32,721 nt of DNA from Lachnospiraceae bacterium (GTDB lineage Bacteria > Bacillota > Clostridia > Lachnospirales > Lachnospiraceae), in NCBI GenBank assembly GCA_030531245.1, contig JAUNOA010000019.1:1-32721 (forward strand). Reading direction: 5' to 3'. Position 1 is the stretch's first letter. Every line of letters begins with the position of its first letter. This document shows, piece by piece, positions 18,051 through 25,377 of the stretch. The position numbers and the translations under genes were made by a program. A model generated the notes under the pieces. The model worked only from the letters and a program-made list of their open reading frames with translations. It ran no database searches and had not been told where the DNA came from.

Positions 18051-18118
18051 TTCTATAAATTAAAACTTTATAGAATTAACTGACTAATTAGATAAAATTC
18101 ATATAAATCGTTTATATG
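18051..18118. repeat. Cluster of AT-rich palindromes upstream of the HTH-AAA gene
   Basis: TTCTATAAA (18051-18059) pairs with TTTATAGAA (18067-18075). CTAATTAG lies at 18084-18091. CATATAAA (18100-18107) pairs with TTTATATG (18111-18118). None is followed by a T-run, so they do not look like terminators. They lie directly upstream of the 22-bp-phased operators. Confidence 0.55.
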
Positions 18119-18134
18119 CACATTTGAAAAATGG

Positions 18135-18194
18135 TTTTATTCGGAATAAAAAAACGCATAATGCGGAATAAAGCTTGACATTATTCGGAATAAT
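18135..18194 (+). promoter_or_regulatory. Three 22-bp-phased operator repeats (TTATTCGGAATAA type)
   Basis: Site 1 is TTTTATTC-G-GAATAAAA, centred at 18143. Site 2 is the degenerate ATAATGC-G-GAATAAA, centred at 18165. Site 3 is ATTATTC-G-GAATAAT, centred at 18187. The centres are exactly 22 bases apart, two helical turns, so a dimeric regulator would sit on one face of the DNA. Site 3 fills most of the promoter spacer, which suggests repression. Confidence 0.75.
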
Positions 18195-18203
18195 ATCTAC
18201 AAT
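18175..18203 (+). promoter_or_regulatory. Sigma-A type promoter of the HTH-AAA ATPase gene
   Basis: TTGACA (18175-18180), a 17-base spacer and TACAAT (18198-18203). The start of transcription would be near 18210, about 26 bases before the ATG. The spacer contains operator site 3. Confidence 0.85.
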
Positions 18204-18235
18204 ATACAGCAAGCTGTGAAAAGTCAGTAAAATCA

Positions 18236-20101
18236 ATGGTTCCAACAATGAACATCAAAAGAGCAGCCCAGGTATGGTCTCTCAGTGAGCGACGTGTGAA
18301 TGAATTGTGCAAAACTGGCAGAATCGAAGGGGCTCATAAAGAAGATGGCAAATGGGTCATTCCGGCCAATGCCAGAAAACCGGTGGATGAAAGATATAAG
18401 GTATCGGCTCCGCCGTCTTTGCTTGCGCCCGGAAACAGGCCATTACCGATTGGAATAACTGATTTTAAGAAGATTTCAGATGAGTATTTCTATGTGGATA
18501 AGACGCTGTTTATCAAAGAAATATTGGATGAAAAGGCTATAGTCTCCCTGTTTACGCGTCCAAGAGCATTTGGCAAGACGCTGAATCTTGACATGATAAG
18601 GACGTTTTTTGAAATGACGGAGGAAGACAACAGTGTCTACTTCAGAAACAAGAAAATCTGGCTGGAGGGAGAAAAATACCGTGCCTTCATGGGAAAATTT
18701 CCTGTTATTTATCTGGATTTTCGCTCCGTAAGATTTGACGACTGGATTACCGCATACGAAAAAATATCAAAAATCATCATTGGTGAATATGAGAGACACA
18801 GAGTGCTGATGAATTCGGAACGGGTTTCTCAGATGGATCAGTTTTACTTTACAAAGATACTGACAGGAAGATACAGTACATCAGAATTGAAATCATCGCT
18901 CTTTATGCTGACAAAAATGCTTCATGAACATTACGGCGAAGAAGTGATTGTTATAGTTGATGAGTACGATACTCCGGTTTCGTATGCACATAATTTCGGA
19001 TATGAAACCGAAATGAGAGAATTTTTCAGTGACTTTTATTATGAGGGATTGCAGGAAAACAGAAATCTGCGTTTTGCATTTATCTGCGGAATACTGAATC
19101 TGATCGGAGAAGGAATATTCAATCGTGTCTCCAATATAAAAGTCAATTCGGTACTGGACAAAAGATACGGGGACTGTTTCGGATTTACAGACAAAGAACT
19201 GGACGGAATAATCGATTATTTCGGAGCCGAAGTGAAAGAACGCGAGATAAAAAACTGGTACGCAGTATACCAGTTCGGAGAATCCGAAGTTTATAATCCA
19301 TGGTCGATCATGAATTATTTCAACGATGACCTGAGGCCGCTTCCCTTCTGGGAAATGACCGGAGATAACGAGGTTATAAACATCTTTCTGGATAAAGCGG
19401 ATCTGAACATGCTTGAACAGCTTGAGCTTATGATGCAGTCCAAAACGATAACGCTCAGACTGGATACCACATCGATAAATCCCGATGATGATGAAGACCC
19501 GAACGCTCTGTACAGTTACATGATCGCACACGGGTATTTCAAGGCAGTAAAAGCAGAGATGCAGTTTGACGGGGATTATATGTGCCAGATCACGATTCCG
19601 AACAGAGAGGTCTCATTTATGTTCGGAAAGAAAATACTGATACAGTTTGAACCCATTATTCCGAAGGCGACGGCTATGAGCATGAGAGAAGCGATCTATC
19701 GTGCCGATGCGGAAGCGCTCCGCAGCCATATCTACAACCTTATAGTACAGACTATCGGATTTAATTCCGCTGATTCGGACAGGATATTTTATCACGGGCT
19801 TGTGCTTGGACTGTGTTCCATGCTCGGAAACAGATATCATGTTGTTACGGACGGAGATTCGGAAACCGGGAATTTCAGCATAGAAATGATGCCGCTTGAG
19901 ACGAGACTTCCGGGAATACTGATACAGACCAAGAGAGTGCAGATGGGCGAGTCGGGACAGCTTGAAGCGCTGGCGAGATTTGCCTGCAAACAGATAACCA
20001 ACAGACAGTACGATAATGAGTCAAAGATGCGATACATTTCGCAGGCATTAAAATACGGTGTCGCATATAGCGGCACCGCAATAAAAATTGTTATGGAGTG
20101 A
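18236..20101 (+). CDS. HTH-AAA ATPase with degenerate PD-(D/E)XK nuclease domain
   Basis: 621 residues. Residues about 5-47 (IKRAAQVWSLSERRVNELCK, then GRIEGAHKEDGKWVIP) form an excisionase/MerR-like winged HTH. An AAA-ATPase-like domain (PF09820 type) follows from about 70, with a Walker A variant RPRAFGKTLNL (108-118, K114) and Walker B VIVIVDEYD (237-245). The C terminus matches the PD-(D/E)XK domain usually attached to these ATPases (PF08011 type). However, the catalytic Asp of the GRYD motif is S548 (GNFS) and the Glu of the IEFK motif is Q564 (IQTK); K566 remains. Nuclease activity is therefore doubtful. There is no good ribosome site. Such proteins are multicopy in Lachnospiraceae; their function is unestablished, with defence or mobile-element roles proposed. 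Confidence 0.85.
   Translation: MVPTMNIKRAAQVWSLSERRVNELCKTGRIEGAHKEDGKWVIPANARKPVDERYKVSAPPSLLAPGNRPLPIGITDFKKISDEYFYVDKTLFIKEILDEKAIVSLFTRPRAFGKTLNLDMIRTFFEMTEEDNSVYFRNKKIWLEGEKYRAFMGKFPVIYLDFRSVRFDDWITAYEKISKIIIGEYERHRVLMNSERVSQMDQFYFTKILTGRYSTSELKSSLFMLTKMLHEHYGEEVIVIVDEYDTPVSYAHNFGYETEMREFFSDFYYEGLQENRNLRFAFICGILNLIGEGIFNRVSNIKVNSVLDKRYGDCFGFTDKELDGIIDYFGAEVKEREIKNWYAVYQFGESEVYNPWSIMNYFNDDLRPLPFWEMTGDNEVINIFLDKADLNMLEQLELMMQSKTITLRLDTTSINPDDDEDPNALYSYMIAHGYFKAVKAEMQFDGDYMCQITIPNREVSFMFGKKILIQFEPIIPKATAMSMREAIYRADAEALRSHIYNLIVQTIGFNSADSDRIFYHGLVLGLCSMLGNRYHVVTDGDSETGNFSIEMMPLETRLPGILIQTKRVQMGESGQLEALARFACKQITNRQYDNESKMRYISQALKYGVAYSGTAIKIVME
20050..20078 (-). terminator. Terminator for fba, nested in the 3' end of the HTH-AAA gene
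   Basis: Read on the - strand: CGGTGCCGC (20078-20070), loop TATAT, GCGACACCG (20064-20056, one G-U pair), then TATTTTAAT. It lies within the last codons of the convergent gene. There is no comparable T-run on the + side. Confidence 0.6.
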
Positions 20102-20108
20102 TCAGAGA

Positions 20109-21089
20109 TCAGTCATGATAATGATTCTTTCCTGCACATCCGAGTACATCAACAAGCTTATGACGAACCATCTCCTTGATGTTTGCTCTTGCCGGTTTTA
20201 AGTACTCACGCGGATCGAATTTGTCAGGATGCTCATTGTAGAACTGACGGATGCTTCCTGTCATAACAAGACGGATATCGGAATCGATATTGATCTTGCA
20301 GACTGCAGACTTGGCTGCTTCACGAAGCTGAGCCTCAGGAACACCTACTGCATCAGGCATCTTGCCGCCGTTTTCATTGATGATCTTAACCCATTCCTGA
20401 GGAACAGATGATGATCCGTGAAGAACGATCGGGAATCCCGGAAGTCTCTTAACAACTTCATCAAGGATGTCGAAACGAAGTGGAGGCGGAACGAGGATAC
20501 CATTCTCATCTCTTGTGCACTGCTCAGGTTTGAATTTGTAAGCACCATGGCTTGTTCCGATAGCGATAGCAAGAGAATCACAACCTGTAGCTTTAACGAA
20601 CTCTTCAACATCGTCAGGTCTTGTATAAGATGAGTCCTCTGCGCTAACCTTGACATCGTCTTCAACACCTGCAAGAGTACCGAGCTCTGCCTCAACAACT
20701 GCACCGTGTGCATGAGCATATTCAACGACTTTCTTTGTAACTTCGATATTCTCTTCGAAAGGCTTGCTTGAAGCATCGATCATAACAGATGTGAAACCGT
20801 CATCAACGCATGCTTTGCAGATATCGAAATCTGAACCGTGATCAAGGTGAAGGCAAACTTCGAGTTCCGGATAGCACTCAAGAGCTGACTTAACTAAGTT
20901 TACAAGGTATTTGCTGTTTGCATATGCGCGGGCACCTTTTGAAACCTGAAGGATAACGGGAGCGTTTTCCTCGTAGCAAGCTTCTGTGATACCCTGGATG
21001 ATTTCCATGTTGTTAACATTGAAAGCACCAACGGCGTATCCACCATTGTAAGCCTTTTTGAACATTTCTGTAGATGTAACTAATGGCAT
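20109..21089 (-). CDS. fba: Fructose-bisphosphate aldolase, class II
   Basis: 326-residue zinc-dependent aldolase of glycolysis/gluconeogenesis, splitting fructose 1,6-bisphosphate into glyceraldehyde 3-phosphate and dihydroxyacetone phosphate. VGAFNVNNMEI at the start and HLDHGSDFD (D83 proposed catalytic, H84 zinc ligand) are diagnostic. EAELGTLAGVED, GTSHGAYKF and IVLHGSSS contain the other zinc and phosphate-binding residues. Start ATG at 21089 has GGAAGGAG upstream on the - strand. It is convergent with the HTH-AAA gene, with only 7 bases between stops. Class II enzymes of this subtype are common in Clostridia. Confidence 0.97.
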   Translation of the reverse strand: MPLVTSTEMFKKAYNGGYAVGAFNVNNMEIIQGITEACYEENAPVILQVSKGARAYANSKYLVNLVKSALECYPELEVCLHLDHGSDFDICKACVDDGFTSVMIDASSKPFEENIEVTKKVVEYAHAHGAVVEAELGTLAGVEDDVKVSAEDSSYTRPDDVEEFVKATGCDSLAIAIGTSHGAYKFKPEQCTRDENGILVPPPLRFDILDEVVKRLPGFPIVLHGSSSVPQEWVKIINENGGKMPDAVGVPEAQLREAAKSAVCKINIDSDIRLVMTGSIRQFYNEHPDKFDPREYLKPARANIKEMVRHKLVDVLGCAGKNHYHD

Positions 21090-21133
21090 AGTATATCTCC
21101 TTCCATTTTAAAATTGGTTTTGTTCCGAAGGGG

Positions 21134-21163
21134 ATTATAACACATTTGTATAGAAAGTGTATA
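21134..21163 (-). promoter_or_regulatory. Promoter of fba
   Basis: On the - strand: TATACA (21163-21158), an 18-base spacer and TATAAT (21139-21134). The -10 is perfect and the -35 weak. The -35 lies in one of two direct TGTATAGAAA repeats (+ strand 21147-21156 and 21158-21167, 11 bases apart). Confidence 0.6.
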
Positions 21164-21170
21164 GAAAAAT

Positions 21171-22478
21171 ATGAGAGCAGTAATTATGGCCGGCGGAAAG
21201 GGAACCCGCCTTAGCAGTCTGACAAAGGATCAGATTCCGAAAGGATTATATCCGATAGCGGGGAAACCCATCCTGGAATGGCAGCTTATAATGCTGAAAA
21301 AATACGGAATATCGGATGTCACGATGGTGATAGGACGCCTCGGAGAACTGATAAAGGATTACTTCGGAGACGGATCATCCCGGGGATTCAGCATAGATTA
21401 TATAACGGAACCAGAACCGCTCGGTACTGCCGGAAACCTGTATTATCTGAAAGAGACGGAGCCGTTCCTGTTTGTGATGGGAGATATTTTCTTTGATTTT
21501 GATATCAGGAGAATGATAGATTATCACACAAACAAACAGGCGTTTGTTACGCTCCTGGCACATCCCAACATGCATCCGTTTGATTCCGACCTGGTTGTGA
21601 CGGATAATGACGGAAGAGTGTTGGGTTTTGATTCAAAACATAACATCCGTGATTACTGGTATGACAATCTTGTTAATTCCGGCATTTTCATCATGGATCC
21701 GGGAATAAGCTCCTATGTGAAAAAGCCCGAGAAAATGAGTCTTGAAAAGGATCTGCTGTCAGGCATCATTGACCGGGAAAGAATCTACGCATACAGGACA
21801 CCGGAGTTTGTGCGGGATGTCGGGACACCGGATCGTGTGGAAGCGACGGAAAGAGATTTTGCGAGCGGACTCATCGCAGCAAAGAATCTTGAAAACCGGC
21901 AGAAAGCAATTTTCATAGACCGGGACGGCACACTGAATAAATACAAAGGATTCATCACGGATCCGGAGGATATAGAACTTGAAGAAAATGCCGCAGAGGC
22001 CGTGCGGCTTATCAATGAATCAGGGTATCTTGCGATAGTTACGACAAACCAGCCGGTAATTGCAAGAGGAGAGTGTACCCGGGAAAAACTCGGGGAAATA
22101 CACAGGAAGATAAAAACACTTCTGGGACGGGAGGGTGCATATGTGGACGACATCATCTACTGTCCGCATCATCCTGATAAAGGCTTTGAGGGAGAAGTCC
22201 CGGAACTTAAGATAGAATGCAGCTGCAGAAAACCGAAGACCGGAATGATAGACCGGGCCGCATCGGAATACAATATCGATGTCACACAGTCATGGGTTGT
22301 CGGAGATGCCACTATCGATATTGCATTCGGGAAAAATGCAGGATGCAGGACCATACTGGTCAAAACCGGAGTCGCCGGGGAGGATAAGAAGTACGACGCG
22401 GCTCCGGATCATATAGATTTGGATTTGCTTGAGGCTGTAAGAAGAATAACGGCCGAAGAGCAAAAGGAGGGCCTATGA
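21171..22478 (+). CDS. Fused sugar-1-phosphate nucleotidyltransferase / HAD-IIIA phosphatase
   Basis: 435 residues with two enzymes. Residues 1-225 are a GT-A nucleotidyltransferase with MAGGKGTRL (6-14), IPKGLYPIAGKP and the metal-site GD in FVMGDIFFDF. Residues 245-430 are a HAD phosphatase with DRDGTLN (D250, D252), TTNQ, the zinc loop ligands C331, H333, C350, C352, and VVGDATIDIAFG. The pairing matches D-glycero-D-manno-heptose-1-phosphate nucleotidyltransferase (HddC-like) plus heptose-bisphosphate 7-phosphatase (GmhB-like). It could therefore make NDP-heptose for surface glycans; the exact sugar is inferred. No kinase or isomerase gene is nearby. The ATG has no ribosome site; a promoter ATAACA-17-TATAGA (21137-21165) would give a leaderless mRNA. 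Confidence 0.85.
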   Translation: MRAVIMAGGKGTRLSSLTKDQIPKGLYPIAGKPILEWQLIMLKKYGISDVTMVIGRLGELIKDYFGDGSSRGFSIDYITEPEPLGTAGNLYYLKETEPFLFVMGDIFFDFDIRRMIDYHTNKQAFVTLLAHPNMHPFDSDLVVTDNDGRVLGFDSKHNIRDYWYDNLVNSGIFIMDPGISSYVKKPEKMSLEKDLLSGIIDRERIYAYRTPEFVRDVGTPDRVEATERDFASGLIAAKNLENRQKAIFIDRDGTLNKYKGFITDPEDIELEENAAEAVRLINESGYLAIVTTNQPVIARGECTREKLGEIHRKIKTLLGREGAYVDDIIYCPHHPDKGFEGEVPELKIECSCRKPKTGMIDRAASEYNIDVTQSWVVGDATIDIAFGKNAGCRTILVKTGVAGEDKKYDAAPDHIDLDLLEAVRRITAEEQKEGL

Positions 22479-23371
22479 TACTTGCGAATCGTTGGGAAGA
22501 CTATAAGGTGCTCGACACGAGTGACGGTGAGAAACTCGAGGACTGGGGAGGATATATACTGCTTCGACCCGATCCTCAGGTCATCTGGAAAACTCCGAAA
22601 GAGCAAAAGGCATGGAAGCATCTGAACGCACATTATCACAGGTCCTCCAAAGGCGGAGGGGAATGGGAGTTTTTTGATCTTCCGCATCAGTGGCAGATAA
22701 GCTATAAGCTTCCGGAGGGGTGCGGAGGAGCGCTGACATTTAATCTCAAACCGTTCAGCTTCAAACATACCGGGCTTTTTCCGGAGCAGGCAGCTAACTG
22801 GGACTGGTTTTCAAAGCTGATTGCAAAACGTGTCGCGGAAGGCAGAGAGGTCAGGGTATTGAACCTGTTTGCCTATACCGGAGGAGCTACACTGGCGGCA
22901 GCGGCGGCAGGAGCCAGAGTTACTCATGTCGATGCGAGCAAAGGTATGGTGAACTGGGCCAAAGAAAATGCCCAGTCATCGAAGCTATCGGACAAGCCTG
23001 TCAGATGGCTTGTGGATGACTGCGGAAAATTTGTGGAACGTGAGCTGCGCCGCGGCAGCAGGTATGAGGCCATAATTATGGATCCTCCTTCATACGGACG
23101 GGGCCCGAAGGGAGAAATCTGGAAGATAGAAGATTCGATATATGATCTCGTGAAACTGTGTGCAGGACTTTTGTCGGAAGAAGCGTTGTTTTTCCTGATC
23201 AATTCCTATACAACAGGGCTGCAGCCCGGGGTGCTTTCGTATATGCTGAATGTACTTATCAAACCCGGATTCGGAGGAACAACAACAGCGGATGAGATAG
23301 GAATTCCGCTCGAAAAACGCGGACTCGTCCTGCCTTGCGGAGCCTGTGGAAGGTGGCAGAGCGAAAGCTGA
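22475..23371 (+). CDS. Class I SAM-dependent methyltransferase, RlmI/RlmK-like (probable rRNA)
   Basis: 298 residues. Motif I is LNLFAYTGGATLAAAAAGA (about residues 125-143), followed by VTHVDASKGMVNWAKENA (motif II) and the catalytic/base-binding MDPPSYGRGPKGE. This pattern is that of the COG1092-type RNA methyltransferases. The N-terminal PUA domain of RlmI is absent; residues 1-120 form a family-specific region with FKHTGLFPEQAANWDW before the SAM site. The ATG overlaps the upstream stop by 4 bases with AAGGAGGG, so it is translationally coupled to the sugar enzyme. The modified base is unknown. Confidence 0.85.
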   Translation: MILANRWEDYKVLDTSDGEKLEDWGGYILLRPDPQVIWKTPKEQKAWKHLNAHYHRSSKGGGEWEFFDLPHQWQISYKLPEGCGGALTFNLKPFSFKHTGLFPEQAANWDWFSKLIAKRVAEGREVRVLNLFAYTGGATLAAAAAGARVTHVDASKGMVNWAKENAQSSKLSDKPVRWLVDDCGKFVERELRRGSRYEAIIMDPPSYGRGPKGEIWKIEDSIYDLVKLCAGLLSEEALFFLINSYTTGLQPGVLSYMLNVLIKPGFGGTTTADEIGIPLEKRGLVLPCGACGRWQSES

Positions 23372-23410
23372 ATGTAAGATTATTGCAAGCGTTTATTTAG
23401 TATTTTAATG

Positions 23411-23438
23411 TAGACATAACCACAATATGTGGTAAAAT
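23411..23438 (+). promoter_or_regulatory. Promoter with 15-bp palindrome in its spacer
   Basis: TAGACA (23411-23416), a 16-base spacer and TAAAAT (23433-23438). The palindrome ACCACA-ATA-TGTGGT (23419-23433) lies inside the spacer and touches the -10, a typical repressor position. The cognate regulator is unknown. Confidence 0.65.
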
Positions 23439-23474
23439 ATTATGTGTGAAGTTATCACTTGAGAGGTAAGAAAA

Positions 23475-24734
23475 ATGAAGAGATACCTTATACCTGTACT
23501 GGCACTTTTGATGGTTGCAGCCGGAACCATAACAGCACGTGCCGACTGGGTCCAGAACGGTAACGATTATTACTATTATAACGGAGACCAGCTGGTAACG
23601 AATCAGATAGTTGAAGACGAGTATTACGTTGACGGAAACGGAAAGCTTTCATGTAATGTATGGGTCAATATTCAGGAAGAAAATGACACATACTATTATT
23701 ACTTTGACTCGAACGGCAAGATGGTCAGAGATAAGTGGAAGACCATAAACGAAAAGGCATATCATTTCAATGACGAAGGTCATATGGAGACAGGATGGAT
23801 CCTTGATAATATGTATTTCTGTCATCTCGATGACGGACATATGCTTACAGGATGGCAGAGACTTGAAGACCCGTCGGATGAACAGCAGACAGGTCCGCTG
23901 GATGACAGTAATATTCACTGGTACTATTTCTCGGCAAGCGGAAAGAAATACTGCGCCGGTGAGGGAGAGGACTTCGCGGAGAGAAGAGTGGACGGCAAGA
24001 GATACTGTTTTAACGAGATGGGTGCTCTTCAGACAGGTTGGGTAAAGGTTTATGATGAATATGATGAAAGCATAGGCAACTATAAGTATTACAAGAGTGA
24101 CGGAACAGATCTTACCGGATGGTGCGCTCTGAATCCGCCGGATGAGCTTTCAGAGCATTATGCATACGATGTAATGTGGTTTTACTTCAACAGCGCAGGA
24201 GTTCCGTATTACGATAATGACGGAATCCCCACAGAATCCGATATCAAGAGAATATCACTGAAGAACAGTTCAAAGAAAGGCAGATATTATTTCAATCAGT
24301 GGGGTACACCGGTCTGGGGTCTCTGCAAACTCTATACCGACGAATATGAATCGGATTATGAAGCATATTTCTTCGGGGAATTCAAGGAGAGCTGTATTCA
24401 GACAGGAAAATTCCAGCTTTATGACGGAAATGACACACCTGATACTTTCTACTTCGGAAAGTCAGGTGCCGGTTATACCGGAGTGCATAACAGCATGCTT
24501 TACTATAAGGGAAAACTTCAGTATGCAGAAAAAGATATGAAGTATGAGGTTGTTTGTGTCGATGATCTCAATTATCTTATAAATAAGTCAGGGCAGATCG
24601 TAAAGAACAAGACCGTTACTGACGGTATGGGCACCAAGTGGACATCAAGTGCAGCAGGTGTCGTATATCTGAAAGACGGAAAGCGTTATGACGGACACGG
24701 ACGTGAGCCGGATGAACCATCCTTCAAAGGTTGA
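23475..24734 (+). CDS. Secreted protein built of aromatic cell-wall/glycan-binding repeats
   Basis: 419 residues. A signal peptide (MKRYLIPVLALLMVAAGTIT) is likely cut after ARA, residue 23. Nearly all of the rest consists of degenerate repeats of about 20 residues with Trp/Tyr/Phe-Gly patterns, such as WVQNGNDYYYYNGDQL, WYYFSASGKKY and YYFNQWGTPVWG, of the choline/glucan-binding type. There is no catalytic or sorting (LPXTG) motif. It is related in repeat type to the protein at 13218 but lacks that protein's N-terminal domain. It has its own promoter and terminator, so it is a single-gene unit. Ligand unknown. Confidence 0.8.
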   Translation: MKRYLIPVLALLMVAAGTITARADWVQNGNDYYYYNGDQLVTNQIVEDEYYVDGNGKLSCNVWVNIQEENDTYYYYFDSNGKMVRDKWKTINEKAYHFNDEGHMETGWILDNMYFCHLDDGHMLTGWQRLEDPSDEQQTGPLDDSNIHWYYFSASGKKYCAGEGEDFAERRVDGKRYCFNEMGALQTGWVKVYDEYDESIGNYKYYKSDGTDLTGWCALNPPDELSEHYAYDVMWFYFNSAGVPYYDNDGIPTESDIKRISLKNSSKKGRYYFNQWGTPVWGLCKLYTDEYESDYEAYFFGEFKESCIQTGKFQLYDGNDTPDTFYFGKSGAGYTGVHNSMLYYKGKLQYAEKDMKYEVVCVDDLNYLINKSGQIVKNKTVTDGMGTKWTSSAAGVVYLKDGKRYDGHGREPDEPSFKG

Positions 24735-24753
24735 TAGGTATTGATATTATTTT

Positions 24754-24778
24754 AAGGCGACCTTAGGGCCGCCTTTTC
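24754..24778 (+). terminator. Intrinsic terminator after the 23475 gene
   Basis: AAGGCGACC (24754-24762) pairs with GGCCGCCTT (24767-24775) with one A-C mismatch, loop TTAG, followed by TTC. The gene stop is about 20 bases upstream. Confidence 0.75.
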
Positions 24779-24804
24779 TATATGATCAGCATGTCCGATT
24801 CTGC

Positions 24805-24833
24805 TTGACAAAACAGACACATAAAACTATAAT
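24805..24833 (+). promoter_or_regulatory. Consensus promoter of tRNA-Arg
   Basis: TTGACA (24805-24810), a 17-base spacer and TATAAT (24828-24833), both perfect. The start would be about ten bases before the mature tRNA 5' end at 24849. Confidence 0.9.
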
Positions 24834-24848
24834 TCAAACTTGCAATAC

Positions 24849-24922
24849 GTGTGTGTAGCTCAGCTGGATAGAGCACTTGGCTACGGACCAAGGTGTCGGG
24901 GGTTCGAATCCTCTCACGCACG
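24849..24922 (+). tRNA. tRNA-Arg (anticodon ACG)
   Basis: A 74-base cloverleaf. The acceptor is GTGTGTG (24849-24855) with CACGCAC (24915-24921), one G-U pair, and discriminator G. The D stem is GCTC/GAGC. The anticodon stem CTTGG/CCAAG has loop CTACGGA, so the anticodon is ACG at 24883-24885. The T stem GGGGG/CCTCT has loop TTCGAAT. CCA is not encoded. A34 is normally deaminated to inosine by TadA to read CGU, CGC and CGA. Confidence 0.96.
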
Positions 24923-24951
24923 TTTAATGAAACAAGAAATTTATCTTTTGC

Positions 24952-24996
24952 AAAAAACGTTGGAAGCCTTATAAATCAAGGGCTCCAGCGTTTTTT
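24952..24996 (+). terminator. Intrinsic terminator after tRNA-Arg
   Basis: AAAAAACG (24952-24959) pairs with CGTTTTTT (24989-24996). The inner parts TGGA/TCCA and GCC/GGC also pair, around one bulged A and one T-G pair. The A/T symmetry would allow it to work in both directions. Confidence 0.85.
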
Positions 24997-25099
24997 GGTC
25001 AAATTTGATGATTTTATGAGAAATCCTATATATTCGGTAGTGAAAAAGTGGTTGTATTTATGATATACTGCTTATACATTAAATGAAATGGGAGACTAT

Positions 25100-25366
25100 A
25101 TGCCAGCATTAAGTACATTTTTTGGAATAATTGTATATATGTATAAAGAATCAGGTGGAAAACATTCCGTTCCGCATATTCATGTAGAGTACGGTGATGA
25201 AGATGCTGTTTATGATTTTGATGGAAACATTATTGAAGGAGATATTCCAAAGGCAAAGCAAAAACTCGTTGAAGCATGGATAGAAATACACAAAGAAGAA
25301 TTAAAAGCCAATTGGATCCTTTTAGGAAGAGGAGAACAATTCTTTAAAATTGATCCGTTGAAGTAA
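25100..25366 (+). CDS. DUF4160 family protein (intact copy of a tandem pair)
   Basis: 88 residues. MPALSTFFGIIVYMYKES, VPHIHVEYGDEDAVYDFDG, IIEGDIPKAKQKLVEAW and IHKEELKANW match the DUF4160 pattern. An upstream in-frame ATG at 25088 was rejected because GGGAG (25090-25094) sits between the two and serves the ATG at 25100. The next gene is DUF2442. The two families commonly occur side by side and have been suggested to be toxin-antitoxin-like, but I know of no established biochemical role. A -10-like TATACT is at 25064-25069 with no good -35. Confidence 0.85.
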   Translation: MPALSTFFGIIVYMYKESGGKHSVPHIHVEYGDEDAVYDFDGNIIEGDIPKAKQKLVEAWIEIHKEELKANWILLGRGEQFFKIDPLK

Positions 25367-25377
25367 AGGTGATAATG

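Noticed and set aside
17770-18063. 97-codon + strand open frame in the pyrimidine tract
   Set aside because: It is almost all Phe, Leu, Ser and Pro because the DNA is pyrimidine-rich. It has no ribosome site or family resemblance.
18893-19531. 212-codon - strand frame inside the HTH-AAA gene
   Set aside because: It is a shadow of the ATPase coding sequence with no promoter, ribosome site or recognisable domain.
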